Below, one piece after another: positions 1 to 8,491 of a stretch of 64,000 nucleotides of DNA. The stretch covers positions 1,736,001 through 1,800,000 of the forward strand of contig NZ_FNRV01000001.1 in assembly GCF_900105115.1 (NCBI RefSeq), read 5' to 3'. Source of the DNA: Pseudomonas mohnii. GTDB taxonomy: Bacteria > Pseudomonadota > Gammaproteobacteria > Pseudomonadales > Pseudomonadaceae. The position numbers and the translations under genes were made by a program. The notes beneath the pieces are model-generated. The model saw nothing but the letters and a program-made list of their open reading frames with translations, searched no databases and was not told the DNA's origin. Numbering within the stretch: position 1 is the stretch's first letter; each line of letters starts with the position of its first letter.

Positions 1-99
1 GCCATGGCCTGAATGGCCACGGAGTTGGCCAATGGCACCGTCAGGACTTGCTGACAAAAGCGCTCTGAATTAACCCGACCTGCGCCAACATCATCGGGC

Positions 100-663
100 T
101 CACGCGCTTGATTTGTCGATGCAGACCAGCAGGCGTTCAACCGTGTAATCCAGCGGTCCGGAGTTGTCGAGCAGATGCACGGCGGGCTCGCTATCGGCCA
201 GCAAGCGCTCATTGAAACGGGCATTGCGGGCCAGTCGGCGATCGATCTCGACCACCGATTCACGCCCGCGCGCCAGCAGGCGCTGGCGCAACACGGCCAG
301 ATCCACGGTCAGCAAGAGCACGACCAGGTCGGGATAACGCTCGCGAGTGTTCTGCAGGTGCCCGCGAGAGCCATTGACTAGCACGTCCTCCCCTGCCGCC
401 AGCCAGTCGTCGATGTCGCGCGGAATGCCATAGGCCAGGCCGTTAGCGTGCCAGCTCAGGGCAAAGGCGCCCCGGGCCTCCATTTCGGCGAACTGTTGCA
501 TGCTGACACCCAGCGCCGATTCCCCCACCGCTTCCGCCGAGCGAGTGATGACCCGCCGCACGATTCGGCAGCCACGTTCGGTAAGCCGTGCTCGTGCGGC
601 CTCCAGCAGGCTGTCCTTGCCTGAGCCGGAAGGTCCGATGAGATAGATCAACCTGCCCGCCAT
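100..663 (-). CDS. phnN: Ribose 1,5-bisphosphate phosphokinase PhnN
   Basis: Cytosolic kinase that turns ribose 1,5-bisphosphate into PRPP, the ATP-using salvage step that follows C-P lyase breakdown of phosphonates. The product is 187 residues, usual for PhnN, with a guanylate-kinase-like fold. The P-loop GPSGSGKDS lies at residues 10-18, and a basic lid/C-terminal part (RQRLLARGRES) follows. The ATG at 663 is chosen because MAGRLIYLIGP is the normal family N-terminus; a more upstream ATG at 756 would add 31 unrelated residues. No other phn gene is visible here. Any partners would have to lie beyond the left edge, or the gene is an orphan. Confidence 0.85.
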   Translation of the reverse strand: MAGRLIYLIGPSGSGKDSLLEAARARLTERGCRIVRRVITRSAEAVGESALGVSMQQFAEMEARGAFALSWHANGLAYGIPRDIDDWLAAGEDVLVNGSRGHLQNTRERYPDLVVLLLTVDLAVLRQRLLARGRESVVEIDRRLARNARFNERLLADSEPAVHLLDNSGPLDYTVERLLVCIDKSSA

Positions 664-889
664 CAAAATACCTTCTTGCATGTCGCCTGACTCGTTGTAC
701 CCACGGCAGCCCGTCCGGACAAAGGGCTGCACGCGAAACCCGTGCATGCTCGCCACGACTGTTCAACCCCGGCCGCCACGTCGAAGGCCGCCACATTACT
801 CCAGTGCAATCCGCCGCGCACGGGGTTCGGGGCTCCGTCCATCCGGCGTTGAAGTCGTCTGACGCTCTGTAGTCGCCAGCAGGGCGCAC

Positions 890-917
890 AAAAAAGGCGA
901 CCTCTAAGGTCGCCTTT
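890..917 (-). terminator. Rho-independent terminator after the lipoprotein gene
   Basis: Perfect 10-bp inverted repeat (AAAGGCGACC / GGTCGCCTTT, 893-902 and 908-917) with a 5-nt loop. Read on the minus strand, a run of six T follows. It sits 3 nt past the lipoprotein stop codon and probably ends the ccm transcript. The rest of 664-920 holds nothing else I can name. Confidence 0.85.
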
Positions 918-920
918 GCG

Positions 921-1328
921 TCACTGCCCGAATTGCCGCCCCAAACCGCCCGGCACACCGTGGATATCCGTCTCTTCCCACGGCCCTTTCGGGCTGATCG
1001 AGCGGCTCCAGCCGTTATCCCAGCGGTAGTAGGTGCGCTGGCGGTAGAACGTGTTCGGTTGATCATCGAGCACATAGACACCCAGTTTCGGGTCCCAATG
1101 ACTGTTGCCACCCGGCGGTGGCGCGAAGCTGGCCGAGGTACGTGGCAGCGGTTTCGCGGGTTTGGCCGGGGTGGTCGATTTACCCGGCGCGGTCGAAGGC
1201 GCCGGCTTGGTGCCCGGCTGCGACGACGGGATCGGTGGCGGGGTCTGATGTTCGGGTGGCCGTTGGACCGCACAAGCGCTCAGCCCCAAAACAACGCTGA
1301 GCAAGGTGATACGAGCGATGGCGGTCAT
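921..1328 (-). CDS. Small proline-rich lipoprotein of unknown function
   Basis: 135-residue predicted lipoprotein. The signal peptide ends in the lipobox LSAC, with the acylated Cys at residue 19. The next residue is Ala, so outer-membrane sorting is expected. A Pro/Thr/Lys/Ala-rich spacer covers about residues 24-68. The C-terminal half is aromatic (YYRWDNGWSRS, GPWEETD) and may be a small beta domain. The start at 1328 places the signal peptide at the N-terminus; an upstream in-frame ATG at 1421 would bury it. The gene lies 14 nt after ccmI and before a strong terminator, so it is probably the last cistron of the ccm operon. A role in cytochrome maturation is only suggested by position. Confidence 0.7.
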   Translation of the reverse strand: MTAIARITLLSVVLGLSACAVQRPPEHQTPPPIPSSQPGTKPAPSTAPGKSTTPAKPAKPLPRTSASFAPPPGGNSHWDPKLGVYVLDDQPNTFYRQRTYYRWDNGWSRSISPKGPWEETDIHGVPGGLGRQFGQ

Positions 1329-1342
1329 GGTGGCGTTTCCTG

Positions 1343-2545
1343 TTATTTGTCCGGGCTGTCGATGGTCAGTGTCTGCGGCGCGGTGGTGCTGCTGGCCAAA
1401 GGCTGGCTGCGACCGACCCACTCACCTGCCGTCGGTTGACCGGCACGGGAGATGCGCGCAACCAGTTGGACTTCAGGGAAGTTCGACAGTTTCAACTGCG
1501 GCATCATCGCGTCGGCGTCGCCCAGTTCGACGGTCGCCGGCAAGTCGGCCACGGTCAGGCGCTTGGCCGCCAACGGCGCGGGTGGGCCTGAAGTGGCGCG
1601 CGCGAAGATGAAGACGCTGTCGCCAGGCTGGACCTTGCCCTTCAGCTCGGCCGCCAGGTCCACATGAACCTTGAGCCGCGCAGCCGGTTTGGCTGCGGGC
1701 GCCTCGGCCACCTTGCCGCCGCTGGCCACCAGTTTCTCGGTGGCGCGGGTAATGCCGCCCTGCAGCGCCACGCGGGATTGGTCGTCCGGCGGCAATTGCT
1801 CCAACAGGCGATTCCAGTAATCGATGGCTTGCTGATAACGCTGACCTTCGAAAGCCGCGATACCCAGCAGCCCGAGGCTGGTGACTTCTTTCGGGTCAGC
1901 CTTGAGCGCTTCGTCAGTCAATGCCTGAATTTTCTCCGACCACTGCTTGCCATCGGCGAAATACTGGGCCTGAGCCCATTGCCCGAGCAGTTCCGGCTGA
2001 CGACCGGCCAGGTTCACCGTGCGCTCGAAAATCTTCGCGGCATCGGCAGGACGATCCTGGGTCATGTAAGTACGACCGAGGAAATACAAGGCTTCAGCGG
2101 AATCGGGCTGCGCCGCGACCGCACGCTCCAGACGCCGGGTCATCTCTTCCATCGACTGCGGTGGCTGGGAGAATTCCCGGGTCAGCTCGACTTTGTCGCT
2201 GGCACCGAAATGCAGGTACAAACCCAGGCCCAGCACCGGCACCAGTACGGCTGCCAGCAACGGTGCCGGCTTGCCCAGGCGCGACACCCGTGGCGCGGCG
2301 ACGCCTTCGGTGTCGGCGAGCAATTCACGGGCAGCTTCGGCGCGGCCGGCGTCCATTTGCGCCGCATCGAGCACGCCTTCTTCCTGCTGAGTCTGCAACT
2401 CAGCCACGCGCTCTTGATACAGCGCCACGTTCAGGGCGGTACGATCCTCTTCGAGCTGGGCGCGACGACTACGCAGAACGGGGATCAGCAGAAAACTCAG
2501 GGCCACCAGAAGCAGCAGACCTGCAGCGAGCCAGAAATCAATCAT
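1343..2545 (-). CDS. ccmI: Cytochrome c maturation protein CcmI (CycH)
   Basis: Apocytochrome c chaperone of the heme ligation complex. It holds the C-terminus of apocytochrome and presents it to CcmF/CcmH in the inner membrane and periplasm. 400 residues. Two N-terminal membrane segments (about residues 3-22 and 93-113) flank a cytoplasmic loop rich in charged heptads. A periplasmic TPR region (about 120-270, [20 protein letters not shown]) and a C-terminal beta domain (about 290-400) follow. The start overlaps the ccmH stop by 4 nt (ATGA), so translation is coupled. The length is that of the full fused CcmI of gammaproteobacteria. Confidence 0.92.
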   Translation of the reverse strand: MIDFWLAAGLLLLVALSFLLIPVLRSRRAQLEEDRTALNVALYQERVAELQTQQEEGVLDAAQMDAGRAEAARELLADTEGVAAPRVSRLGKPAPLLAAVLVPVLGLGLYLHFGASDKVELTREFSQPPQSMEEMTRRLERAVAAQPDSAEALYFLGRTYMTQDRPADAAKIFERTVNLAGRQPELLGQWAQAQYFADGKQWSEKIQALTDEALKADPKEVTSLGLLGIAAFEGQRYQQAIDYWNRLLEQLPPDDQSRVALQGGITRATEKLVASGGKVAEAPAAKPAARLKVHVDLAAELKGKVQPGDSVFIFARATSGPPAPLAAKRLTVADLPATVELGDADAMMPQLKLSNFPEVQLVARISRAGQPTAGEWVGRSQPLASSTTAPQTLTIDSPDK

Positions 2546-3012
2546 TCTTGGTTTTTATCCAACAGGTGGTCGAGGCGCTCGCGCTCCTCGGCAGAAAGCG
2601 AGCCCGGGGTGGCGGCGCGTTGCACGCGACGACGGCGGACGATCACCGCGATGATCACAAAACCGCCCAGCAGCAGACCGGCCGGGCCGAACCAGAGCAG
2701 TGCAGTCTTGGCGTTGAGAGCCGGTTTGTAGCGGACGAAGTCACCGTAGCGATCAACCATGAAATCGATGATCTGCTGGTTGTCCTTGCCCTCGCCGAGC
2801 ATGCGGAAAATCTCTTTGCGCAGGTCGGCGGCGATGGGGGCGTTAGAGTCGGCGATGTCCTGATTCTGGCATTTGGGGCAACGCAACTCCTTGGTCAGCT
2901 CGCGAAAACGCTCGCGATCGCCTTCCTTGGCGAACTCATAGGTGTCGATGGCCGCCTGCGCCACACCGACCAGGCTCAAACCCAAAATGACGGCAGCGAT
3001 CCAGCGCTTCAT
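2542..3012 (-). CDS. ccmH: Cytochrome c maturation protein CcmH (CcmL/CycL type)
   Basis: Membrane-anchored thiol-oxidoreductase of the heme lyase complex, which keeps the CXXCH cysteines of apocytochrome c reduced. 156 residues: a signal segment (1-20), the family signature LRCPKCQNQ with redox Cys45 and Cys48, then one membrane helix (about 105-127) and a basic cytoplasmic tail. The TPR part that E. coli CcmH carries is encoded separately here as ccmI. It overlaps both neighbours by 4 nt, consistent with one polycistronic message. Confidence 0.93.
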   Translation of the reverse strand: MKRWIAAVILGLSLVGVAQAAIDTYEFAKEGDRERFRELTKELRCPKCQNQDIADSNAPIAADLRKEIFRMLGEGKDNQQIIDFMVDRYGDFVRYKPALNAKTALLWFGPAGLLLGGFVIIAVIVRRRRVQRAATPGSLSAEERERLDHLLDKNQE

Positions 3013-3545
3013 GGCTTGGCCTCGTCGACCAGCGCCTGATATTTGGCCGCCAGTTTTTCGCGCCAGACCTGCTCGTCGATCACGCCGACAAACTTGTCGC
3101 GGATGATGCCCTTGGCGTCGATGAAGAAGGTTTCCGGCGCGCCGTAGACGCCGAGGTTCAAGCCCAGGGTGCCTTCGTCATCGCGGATGTCGAGCTGGTA
3201 AGGGTTGTGGTACTCGCTCAGCCACTTCAGGGCGTCGGCATTGACGTCCTTGTAGTTGATGCCGTAGATCACCACACCCTTCTCGGCGAGTTTGTTCAGC
3301 ACCGGGTGCTCGACCCGGCAGGAAATGCACCAGGTGCCCCACACGTTGACCAGCGCCGGTTTACCCAGAATGTCGGCGCGGGTCAGGGTCTTGTCGCCCT
3401 GCACCGCGGGCAGGGAAAACTCCGGGAATGGCTTGTCGATCATGGCCGAGGGCAACTCGGCCGGGTCCAGGTACAGACCGCGATACAGGAAAACAGCGAC
3501 CACCAGAAAAATCACCAGTGGCAACAGCATCAACCAGCGTCTCAT
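3009..3545 (-). CDS. ccmG: Thiol:disulfide interchange protein CcmG/DsbE
   Basis: Periplasmic thioredoxin-fold reductase tethered to the inner membrane. It takes electrons from the CcdA/DsbD route and reduces CcmH or apocytochrome directly. 178 residues: an N-terminal anchor (about 4-21), then a thioredoxin domain with the active site WGTWCISC (Cys73, Cys76) and the cis-proline region GAPETFFID. The acidic active-site surroundings fit DsbE rather than a general disulfide isomerase. The start overlaps the ccmF stop (ATGA). Confidence 0.93.
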   Translation of the reverse strand: MRRWLMLLPLVIFLVVAVFLYRGLYLDPAELPSAMIDKPFPEFSLPAVQGDKTLTRADILGKPALVNVWGTWCISCRVEHPVLNKLAEKGVVIYGINYKDVNADALKWLSEYHNPYQLDIRDDEGTLGLNLGVYGAPETFFIDAKGIIRDKFVGVIDEQVWREKLAAKYQALVDEAKP

Positions 3546-5530
3546 GCAGTGGCTCCCGACATGCCCAGTGCTTCACGCACTCGGCTTTTCACCTTGACCC
3601 GATACCGTCGATCCAGCGCCGCCAGCACACCGCCCAGGCCGGTGAGCAAGCCGCCGAACCAGATCCAGCGCACGAACGGTTTGACGTGCACGCGCACGGC
3701 CCAGGCGCCATCGCCCAGCGGCTCACCCAGTGCGACATAGAGGTCACGGGTGAAGCCGGCGTCGATCCCGGCTTCGGTCATGACCGAGTTCTGCACGGTG
3801 TATAGGCGTTTTTCCGGGTGCAGCACGCTGACTTCCCGACCGTCGCGGATCACCCGGATGGTGCCCTTGTCAGACGTGAAGTTCGGGCCTTCGAAGTGCT
3901 TGGCGCCTTCGAAGATGAAGTGATAACCGGCCAGGTCCATCGATTCGCCGGGCGCCAGGCGCAGGTCGCGCTCGGCACTGTTCTGACTCGACAGCACCAC
4001 GCCGAGGGCGCAGACCGCGATGCCCAGGTGCGCCACCTGCATGCCCCAATAACTGCGTGTCAGGGTCGGCAGGCCTTTGATCAGGCCTTTGTGGCGAGTC
4101 TTGTCGAAGATGTCACGCACACCGGCCAGCAATACCCAGGCGGCGAGCAGGAAGGTCGCCAGCACCGCCCAGTTGAAATCGCCATACGCGACACCGGCCA
4201 CCACAGCCAGCGCGGTGCTGCCGAGCAACACCGGGGTCAGCATGCCTGCCAGCCATTTCACCGGGGTGTCTTTCCAGCGCACGATCACGCCGACCGCCAT
4301 CACCAGCATTAGCAACGCCATCAACGGAATGAACAGTGCGTTGAAATACGGTGGGCCGACCGACAGCTTGGCGCCGGTCATCGCATCCAGAACCAAGGGA
4401 TACAAGGTGCCCAACAGGATCATCGAAGCCGCGACCACCAGCACCAGGTTGTTGCCCAGCAGCAGGGTTTCCCGCGACCAGAGGTTGAAGCCGACCTGAC
4501 TCTTGACCACCGGTGCGCGCAGGGCAAACAGCGTCAGCGAGCCGCCGACCACAAACAACAGGAAAATCAGGATGAACACGCCGCGCTCGGGATCGGACGC
4601 AAAGGCGTGCACCGAGGTCAGCACGCCGGAACGCACCAGGAAGGTCCCCAGCAGGCTCAGCGAGAAAGCGGCGATGGCCAGCAACACGGTCCAGCTCTTG
4701 AACACGCCACGCTTTTCCGTGACCGCCAACGAGTGGATCAGCGCAGTGCCCACCAGCCATGGCATGAAGGAAGCGTTTTCCACCGGGTCCCAGAACCACC
4801 AGCCGCCCCAACCAAGTTCGTAGTAGGCCCACCACGAGCCCAGGGTGATGCCGATACCCAGGAACGCCCAGGCCACGATGGTCCAGGGGCGCGACCAACG
4901 AGCCCACGCAGCATCGAGACGACCGCCGAGCAATGCGGCAATGGCGAAGGCGAAGGCCACGGAAAAGCCGACATAGCCCATGTACAGCATCGGCGGGTGC
5001 ACGATCAGGCCGATGTCTTGCAACAATGGATTGAGGTCACGACCGTCCGCCGGAATCTGCGGCAGGATCCGCGAGAACGGGTTGGACGTGAGGATCAGGA
5101 ACAGCAGGAAACCAGTGCTGATCATGCCCATGACCGCCAGCACCCGCGCCAGCATCACTTGTGGCAACTGCCGGGAGAACACCGACACCGCGAAGGTCCA
5201 GCCGCCGAGGATCAGCGCCCAGAGCAGCAACGAACCTTCGTGCGCGCCCCACACGGCGCTGAATTTGTAGTACCAGGGCAACGCGCTGTTGGAGTTGCTG
5301 GCCACATAGGCGACGGAGAAGTCGTCCGTCATGAAGGCGTAGGTCAGGCAACCGAAGGCAAATACCAGAAAGGCGAACTGGCCCCAGGCGGCAGGCTGGG
5401 CCAGGCTCATCCACAAGCGGTCACCGCGCCAGGCACCGAGCAGCGGCACCACGGCCTGAACCAGCGCCAGGCACAGTGCCAGAATCATGGCCAGGTGGCC
5501 CAGTTCCGGGATGAAGATTGCGGACGTCAT
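3542..5530 (-). CDS. ccmF: Heme lyase subunit CcmF
   Basis: Multi-pass inner-membrane core of System I cytochrome c synthase, which receives heme from holo-CcmE and attaches it to apocytochrome. 662 residues with about 14-15 membrane helices. The tryptophan-rich WWD heme-binding segment WGGWWFWDPVENASF lies at about 241-255. Conserved histidine regions include VHPP at 177-180. A large periplasmic domain near the C-terminus contains VLSSQNSAERDLRLAPGES. It lies between ccmE (3-nt gap) and ccmG (4-nt overlap). Nothing looks damaged. Confidence 0.95.
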   Translation of the reverse strand: MTSAIFIPELGHLAMILALCLALVQAVVPLLGAWRGDRLWMSLAQPAAWGQFAFLVFAFGCLTYAFMTDDFSVAYVASNSNSALPWYYKFSAVWGAHEGSLLLWALILGGWTFAVSVFSRQLPQVMLARVLAVMGMISTGFLLFLILTSNPFSRILPQIPADGRDLNPLLQDIGLIVHPPMLYMGYVGFSVAFAFAIAALLGGRLDAAWARWSRPWTIVAWAFLGIGITLGSWWAYYELGWGGWWFWDPVENASFMPWLVGTALIHSLAVTEKRGVFKSWTVLLAIAAFSLSLLGTFLVRSGVLTSVHAFASDPERGVFILIFLLFVVGGSLTLFALRAPVVKSQVGFNLWSRETLLLGNNLVLVVAASMILLGTLYPLVLDAMTGAKLSVGPPYFNALFIPLMALLMLVMAVGVIVRWKDTPVKWLAGMLTPVLLGSTALAVVAGVAYGDFNWAVLATFLLAAWVLLAGVRDIFDKTRHKGLIKGLPTLTRSYWGMQVAHLGIAVCALGVVLSSQNSAERDLRLAPGESMDLAGYHFIFEGAKHFEGPNFTSDKGTIRVIRDGREVSVLHPEKRLYTVQNSVMTEAGIDAGFTRDLYVALGEPLGDGAWAVRVHVKPFVRWIWFGGLLTGLGGVLAALDRRYRVKVKSRVREALGMSGATA

Positions 5531-5533
5531 GGG

Positions 5534-5989
5534 TCAACCCTCCTTCGCAGGTGTTGGAGCAGTTTGACCACTGTCTTTGAGGGCCTTGGTCACTTCCGGT
5601 GGCATGTATTTCTCATCGTGCTTGGCCAGCACTTCATCGGCCACCACCACGCCGTCGGCGTTGAGTTTGCCCAGGGCGACGATGCCCTGCCCTTCGCGGA
5701 ACAGGTCCGGGAGGATACCGCGATAGGTGATGGTGACGGACTTGTTGAAATCGGTGACGATGAACTTCACGTCCAGGGAGTCGCTGGAACGTTGCAGCGA
5801 CCCCTTCTCGACCATGCCGCCGGCGCGGATGCGCGTGTCATGGGGGGCTTCGCCGTTGGCGATCTGGGTCGGGGTGTAAAACAGATTGATGTTCTGCTGC
5901 AGGGCGCTCAGGGCCAGGCCGACGGCAGCGCCGACACCGACCAGGATCCCGAGAATGATGATGAGACGCTTTTTACGCAGGGGATTCAC
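5534..5989 (-). CDS. ccmE: Periplasmic heme chaperone CcmE
   Basis: Inner-membrane anchored heme carrier that binds heme covalently through a histidine and delivers it to CcmF. 151 residues: a basic N-terminus, one membrane anchor (about 9-30), an OB-fold domain and a flexible tail. The heme site is [13 protein letters not shown], with His124 and Tyr128, the canonical H-x3-Y arrangement (not the CxxxY variant). The start overlaps the ccmD stop by 4 nt. Confidence 0.94.
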   Translation of the reverse strand: MNPLRKKRLIIILGILVGVGAAVGLALSALQQNINLFYTPTQIANGEAPHDTRIRAGGMVEKGSLQRSSDSLDVKFIVTDFNKSVTITYRGILPDLFREGQGIVALGKLNADGVVVADEVLAKHDEKYMPPEVTKALKDSGQTAPTPAKEG

Positions 5990-6162
5990 TTGCCGTTCTC
6001 CCGGCGCAGACGACGCGCCTCTTGTTGCAGATAGCGCTTGCGGGCCAGGATCGGCGCCGCCACGTTGAGGGCCAGAACCGCCAGGCAGATGCCATAGGCT
6101 GACCAGACATACAGGCCATGATGGCCCATGGCGATGAAGTCGCCGAATGAAGCAAAACTCAT
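5986..6162 (-). CDS. ccmD: Heme exporter accessory protein CcmD
   Basis: Small bitopic membrane protein that releases holo-CcmE from the CcmABC complex. 58 residues, with an N-terminal [16 protein letters not shown], one hydrophobic helix (about 17-38) and a strongly basic cytoplasmic tail ([16 protein letters not shown]), the usual family layout. The ATG at 6162 is chosen because it gives the family length and overlaps the ccmC stop by 4 nt; a longer in-frame reading exists upstream but lies inside ccmC. Confidence 0.9.
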   Translation of the reverse strand: MSFASFGDFIAMGHHGLYVWSAYGICLAVLALNVAAPILARKRYLQQEARRLRRENGK

Positions 6163-6914
6163 CGAACGACCTCCAGGCTGTTTTCCACTTCGGCCTTCAC
6201 CCAAGTGGCCCGCGACTCGCGCTTGAGCACTTCGAGGCGCATGCGCAGCAGCAACACCGCACCGAAGAAACAATAGAAACCCAGCGCCGTCAGCAACAAT
6301 GGCAGCCACATTTCGGCGGGCATGGCCGGTTTTTCGGTGAGGGTGAAGGTCGCGCCCTGGTGCAGGGTGTTCCACCACTCCACCGAGTACTTGATGATCG
6401 GGATGTTGATCACACCGACAATGGCCAGCACCGCGCACGCCTTGGCCGCGCTGTCACGATTGCTGATGGCGTTGCCTAATGCAATGAGCCCGAAGTACAG
6501 GAAAAGCAGAATCAGCATGGACGTTAGTCGGGCATCCCAGACCCACCACGAGCCCCAGGTCGGTTTGCCCCAGATCGCGCCGGTGACCAGTGCCACGGCA
6601 GTCATCCAGGCGCCGATGGGCGCCGCGCATTGCAGGGCGACGTCGGCCAGTTTCATCTTCCAGACCAGTCCGACGATGCCACACACGGCCAGCATCACAT
6701 AGATGGACTGCGCCAGCATGGCCGCTGGAACGTGGATATAGATGATGCGAAAACTGTTGCCCTGCTGGTAGTCAGGCGGTGCGAAGGCCAGGCCCCAGAC
6801 CACACCAACACCGATCAGCAGCAACGCCGCGACACTCAGCCAGGGCAGCATTTTGCCGCTGATGCCGTAGAACCACTTGGGCGAGCCGAGCTTGTGAAAC
6901 CACGTCCAGTTCAT
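6159..6914 (-). CDS. ccmC: Heme transporter/handling protein CcmC
   Basis: Inner-membrane protein that loads heme onto CcmE. 251 residues with six predicted membrane helices. The WWD signature [18 protein letters not shown] lies at about 115-132, flanked by conserved His residues (first in IYIHVPAA at about 61). The start [16 protein letters not shown] at 6914 is the usual one; an ATG 11 codons further upstream is unlikely. A 79-nt gap separates it from ccmB, the largest gap inside the ccm operon. Confidence 0.94.
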   Translation of the reverse strand: MNWTWFHKLGSPKWFYGISGKMLPWLSVAALLLIGVGVVWGLAFAPPDYQQGNSFRIIYIHVPAAMLAQSIYVMLAVCGIVGLVWKMKLADVALQCAAPIGAWMTAVALVTGAIWGKPTWGSWWVWDARLTSMLILLFLYFGLIALGNAISNRDSAAKACAVLAIVGVINIPIIKYSVEWWNTLHQGATFTLTEKPAMPAEMWLPLLLTALGFYCFFGAVLLLRMRLEVLKRESRATWVKAEVENSLEVVR

Positions 6915-6993
6915 ACTGTTTCCATCACGGTTGCCGCTCGTTATCACGAGTCAGCCAAAGGGTCTTTACTGGTTGTTTTTTAACCAGACCTCA

Positions 6994-7662
6994 TTATTCG
7001 CCGACGCTGATCTTCAGGCCAGCAGCTATTGCAAAAGGTGTCAGGGTTATCGCCAGGGCGGTCAGGCTGCCAAGCCACAGGAGATAACCAGTCGCCGGCA
7101 TGCCTTGCAAGGCCGCCTGCAAGGCGCCACTGCCAAGAATCAACACCGGGATGTACAACGGCAGTATCAGCAACGCCAGCAACAGGCCGCCGCGCTTCAA
7201 ACCCACCGTCAGGGCCGCGCCCACCGCACCGAGCAGGCTCAGCACTGGTGTACCCAGCAATAAAGAAAGCAACAACACCGGCAGACAGGCGGCAGGCAAG
7301 CCGAGCATCAACGCCAGCAAGGGTGCGAGCAAAACCAGTGCCAGGCCGGAAAACGCCCAGTGTGCCAGCACCTTGGCCAAAACCAGAAGAGCCAGGGGGT
7401 GCGGCGAAAGGACCCACTGCTCCAGTGATCCATCTTCGAAATCACTGCGGAAAAGCCCGTCCAGCGAGAGCAAAACCGATAAAAGGGCTGCGACCCAGAC
7501 CAGTCCCGGAGACAAGGTTTGCAACAATTGAGACTCGGGACCCACCGCCAAGGGGAACAACGAAACGACGATGGCGAAGAATACCAGCGGATTGGCCAAC
7601 TCCGCCGGACGGCGGAACAGCAGACGGGCCTCACGGGCGACCAACAGGCCGAAAACACTCAT
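6994..7662 (-). CDS. ccmB: Heme exporter membrane subunit CcmB
   Basis: Permease subunit of the CcmAB ABC transporter, which powers release of holo-CcmE. 222 residues with six hydrophobic helices and the family opening [19 protein letters not shown]. The start at 7662 (MSVFGLL) overlaps the ccmA stop by 4 nt. An ATG three codons earlier is possible but would add MGR only. Confidence 0.93.
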   Translation of the reverse strand: MSVFGLLVAREARLLFRRPAELANPLVFFAIVVSLFPLAVGPESQLLQTLSPGLVWVAALLSVLLSLDGLFRSDFEDGSLEQWVLSPHPLALLVLAKVLAHWAFSGLALVLLAPLLALMLGLPAACLPVLLLSLLLGTPVLSLLGAVGAALTVGLKRGGLLLALLILPLYIPVLILGSGALQAALQGMPATGYLLWLGSLTALAITLTPFAIAAGLKISVGE

Positions 7663-8294
7663 ACGGCCCATTTCCCCAGATCAATGTCGCGATAACCGGC
7701 CGGTATCCGGCTCAGGGTGTGGTGTGTGGTCAACACCACGACGCCGCCGCGCTCGCAATGCGCAGCCAGGTGCTCTTCGAGTTGGGCCACGCCCTGCTTG
7801 TCGAGGGCGGTGAACGGCTCATCGAGGATCCACAGCGGTGGACAGTCCAGGTACAACCGGGCCAGCGCCACACGGCGTTGCTGGCCTGCGGACAGGGTGT
7901 GACAGGGAACATCTTCGAAACCGCGCAATCCGACAGTTGCCAGGGCCTGCCAGATGGCGTCGTGGGAGGCCGGCTGATGCAGTGCGCAGAGCCAGCTCAA
8001 ATTCTCTTCCGGGGTCAGCAGGTCCTTGATCCCCGCGGCATGGCCGATCCACAACAGGTTACGCGCCAGCTCCGTGCGTTGTTCGTTAAGCGGTTGACCG
8101 TTGAGCAGAACCTGACCGTCGGTCGGCTGCATGAGGCCCGAAAGCAGGCGTAGCAAGCTGGTTTTGCCACTGCCATTAGGGCCACTGATCTGTACCATTT
8201 CGCCACTGGCCAGTCTCAAATCGAGATTTTCGAAGAGCAGCCGAAGGTCTCGCTCACAGGCAAGGGCAACGGTTTGCAGGACAGGACTGATCAA
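7659..8294 (-). CDS. ccmA: Heme exporter ATPase subunit CcmA
   Basis: Cytosolic ATPase partner of CcmB and first gene of the ccm operon. 211 residues. Walker [10 protein letters not shown] at about 39-47, ABC signature LSAGQQRRV, Walker B LWILDEPF and the H-loop LTTHHTL are all present, so it should be active. The gene is followed without gaps by ccmB through ccmI. The upstream 197 nt, shared with the divergent FliK-like gene, holds the likely operon promoter. Confidence 0.94.
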   Translation of the reverse strand: MISPVLQTVALACERDLRLLFENLDLRLASGEMVQISGPNGSGKTSLLRLLSGLMQPTDGQVLLNGQPLNEQRTELARNLLWIGHAAGIKDLLTPEENLSWLCALHQPASHDAIWQALATVGLRGFEDVPCHTLSAGQQRRVALARLYLDCPPLWILDEPFTALDKQGVAQLEEHLAAHCERGGVVVLTTHHTLSRIPAGYRDIDLGKWAV

Positions 8295-8427
8295 GGGTTC
8301 AAGGGCCTTATACGGTTCAAGTCGGCTCTGGCACGGCCGTTAAAGAGAGGCAGAATAAAGGTATTGGCAGCCCGAACTAGAGAGCTGGGTCAAATATTTC
8401 AATGATTCGGCCGCCCTGTAGACAACG

Positions 8428-8463
8428 GGGCGGCATTATACATGCCATTTCCTACTCTAAAGA
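8428..8463 (-). promoter_or_regulatory. Candidate sigma-70 promoter of the ccm operon
   Basis: On the minus strand a perfect -10 hexamer TATAAT (8435-8440) is preceded after 17 nt by a weak -35 TCTTTA (8458-8463). A GC-rich inverted repeat (GCCGCCC...GGGCGGC, 8410-8434) would form at the very 5' end of the mRNA. The leader to ccmA is then about 130 nt. The -10 and its place are seen; use in vivo is inferred. Confidence 0.4.
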
Positions 8464-8491
8464 GCGCATTTTCCCAAGGTTGTGACCGCGT

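Noticed and set aside
1..99. Short palindromes (TGGCCA pairs) at the left edge
   Set aside because: No T-run, no gene context and only 99 bases visible; nothing can be concluded.
8326..8345. Perfect -24 half site TGGCACG upstream of the FliK-like gene
   Set aside because: The -12 part reads TTAA instead of TTGC at the right spacing, so a sigma-54 promoter is not supported.
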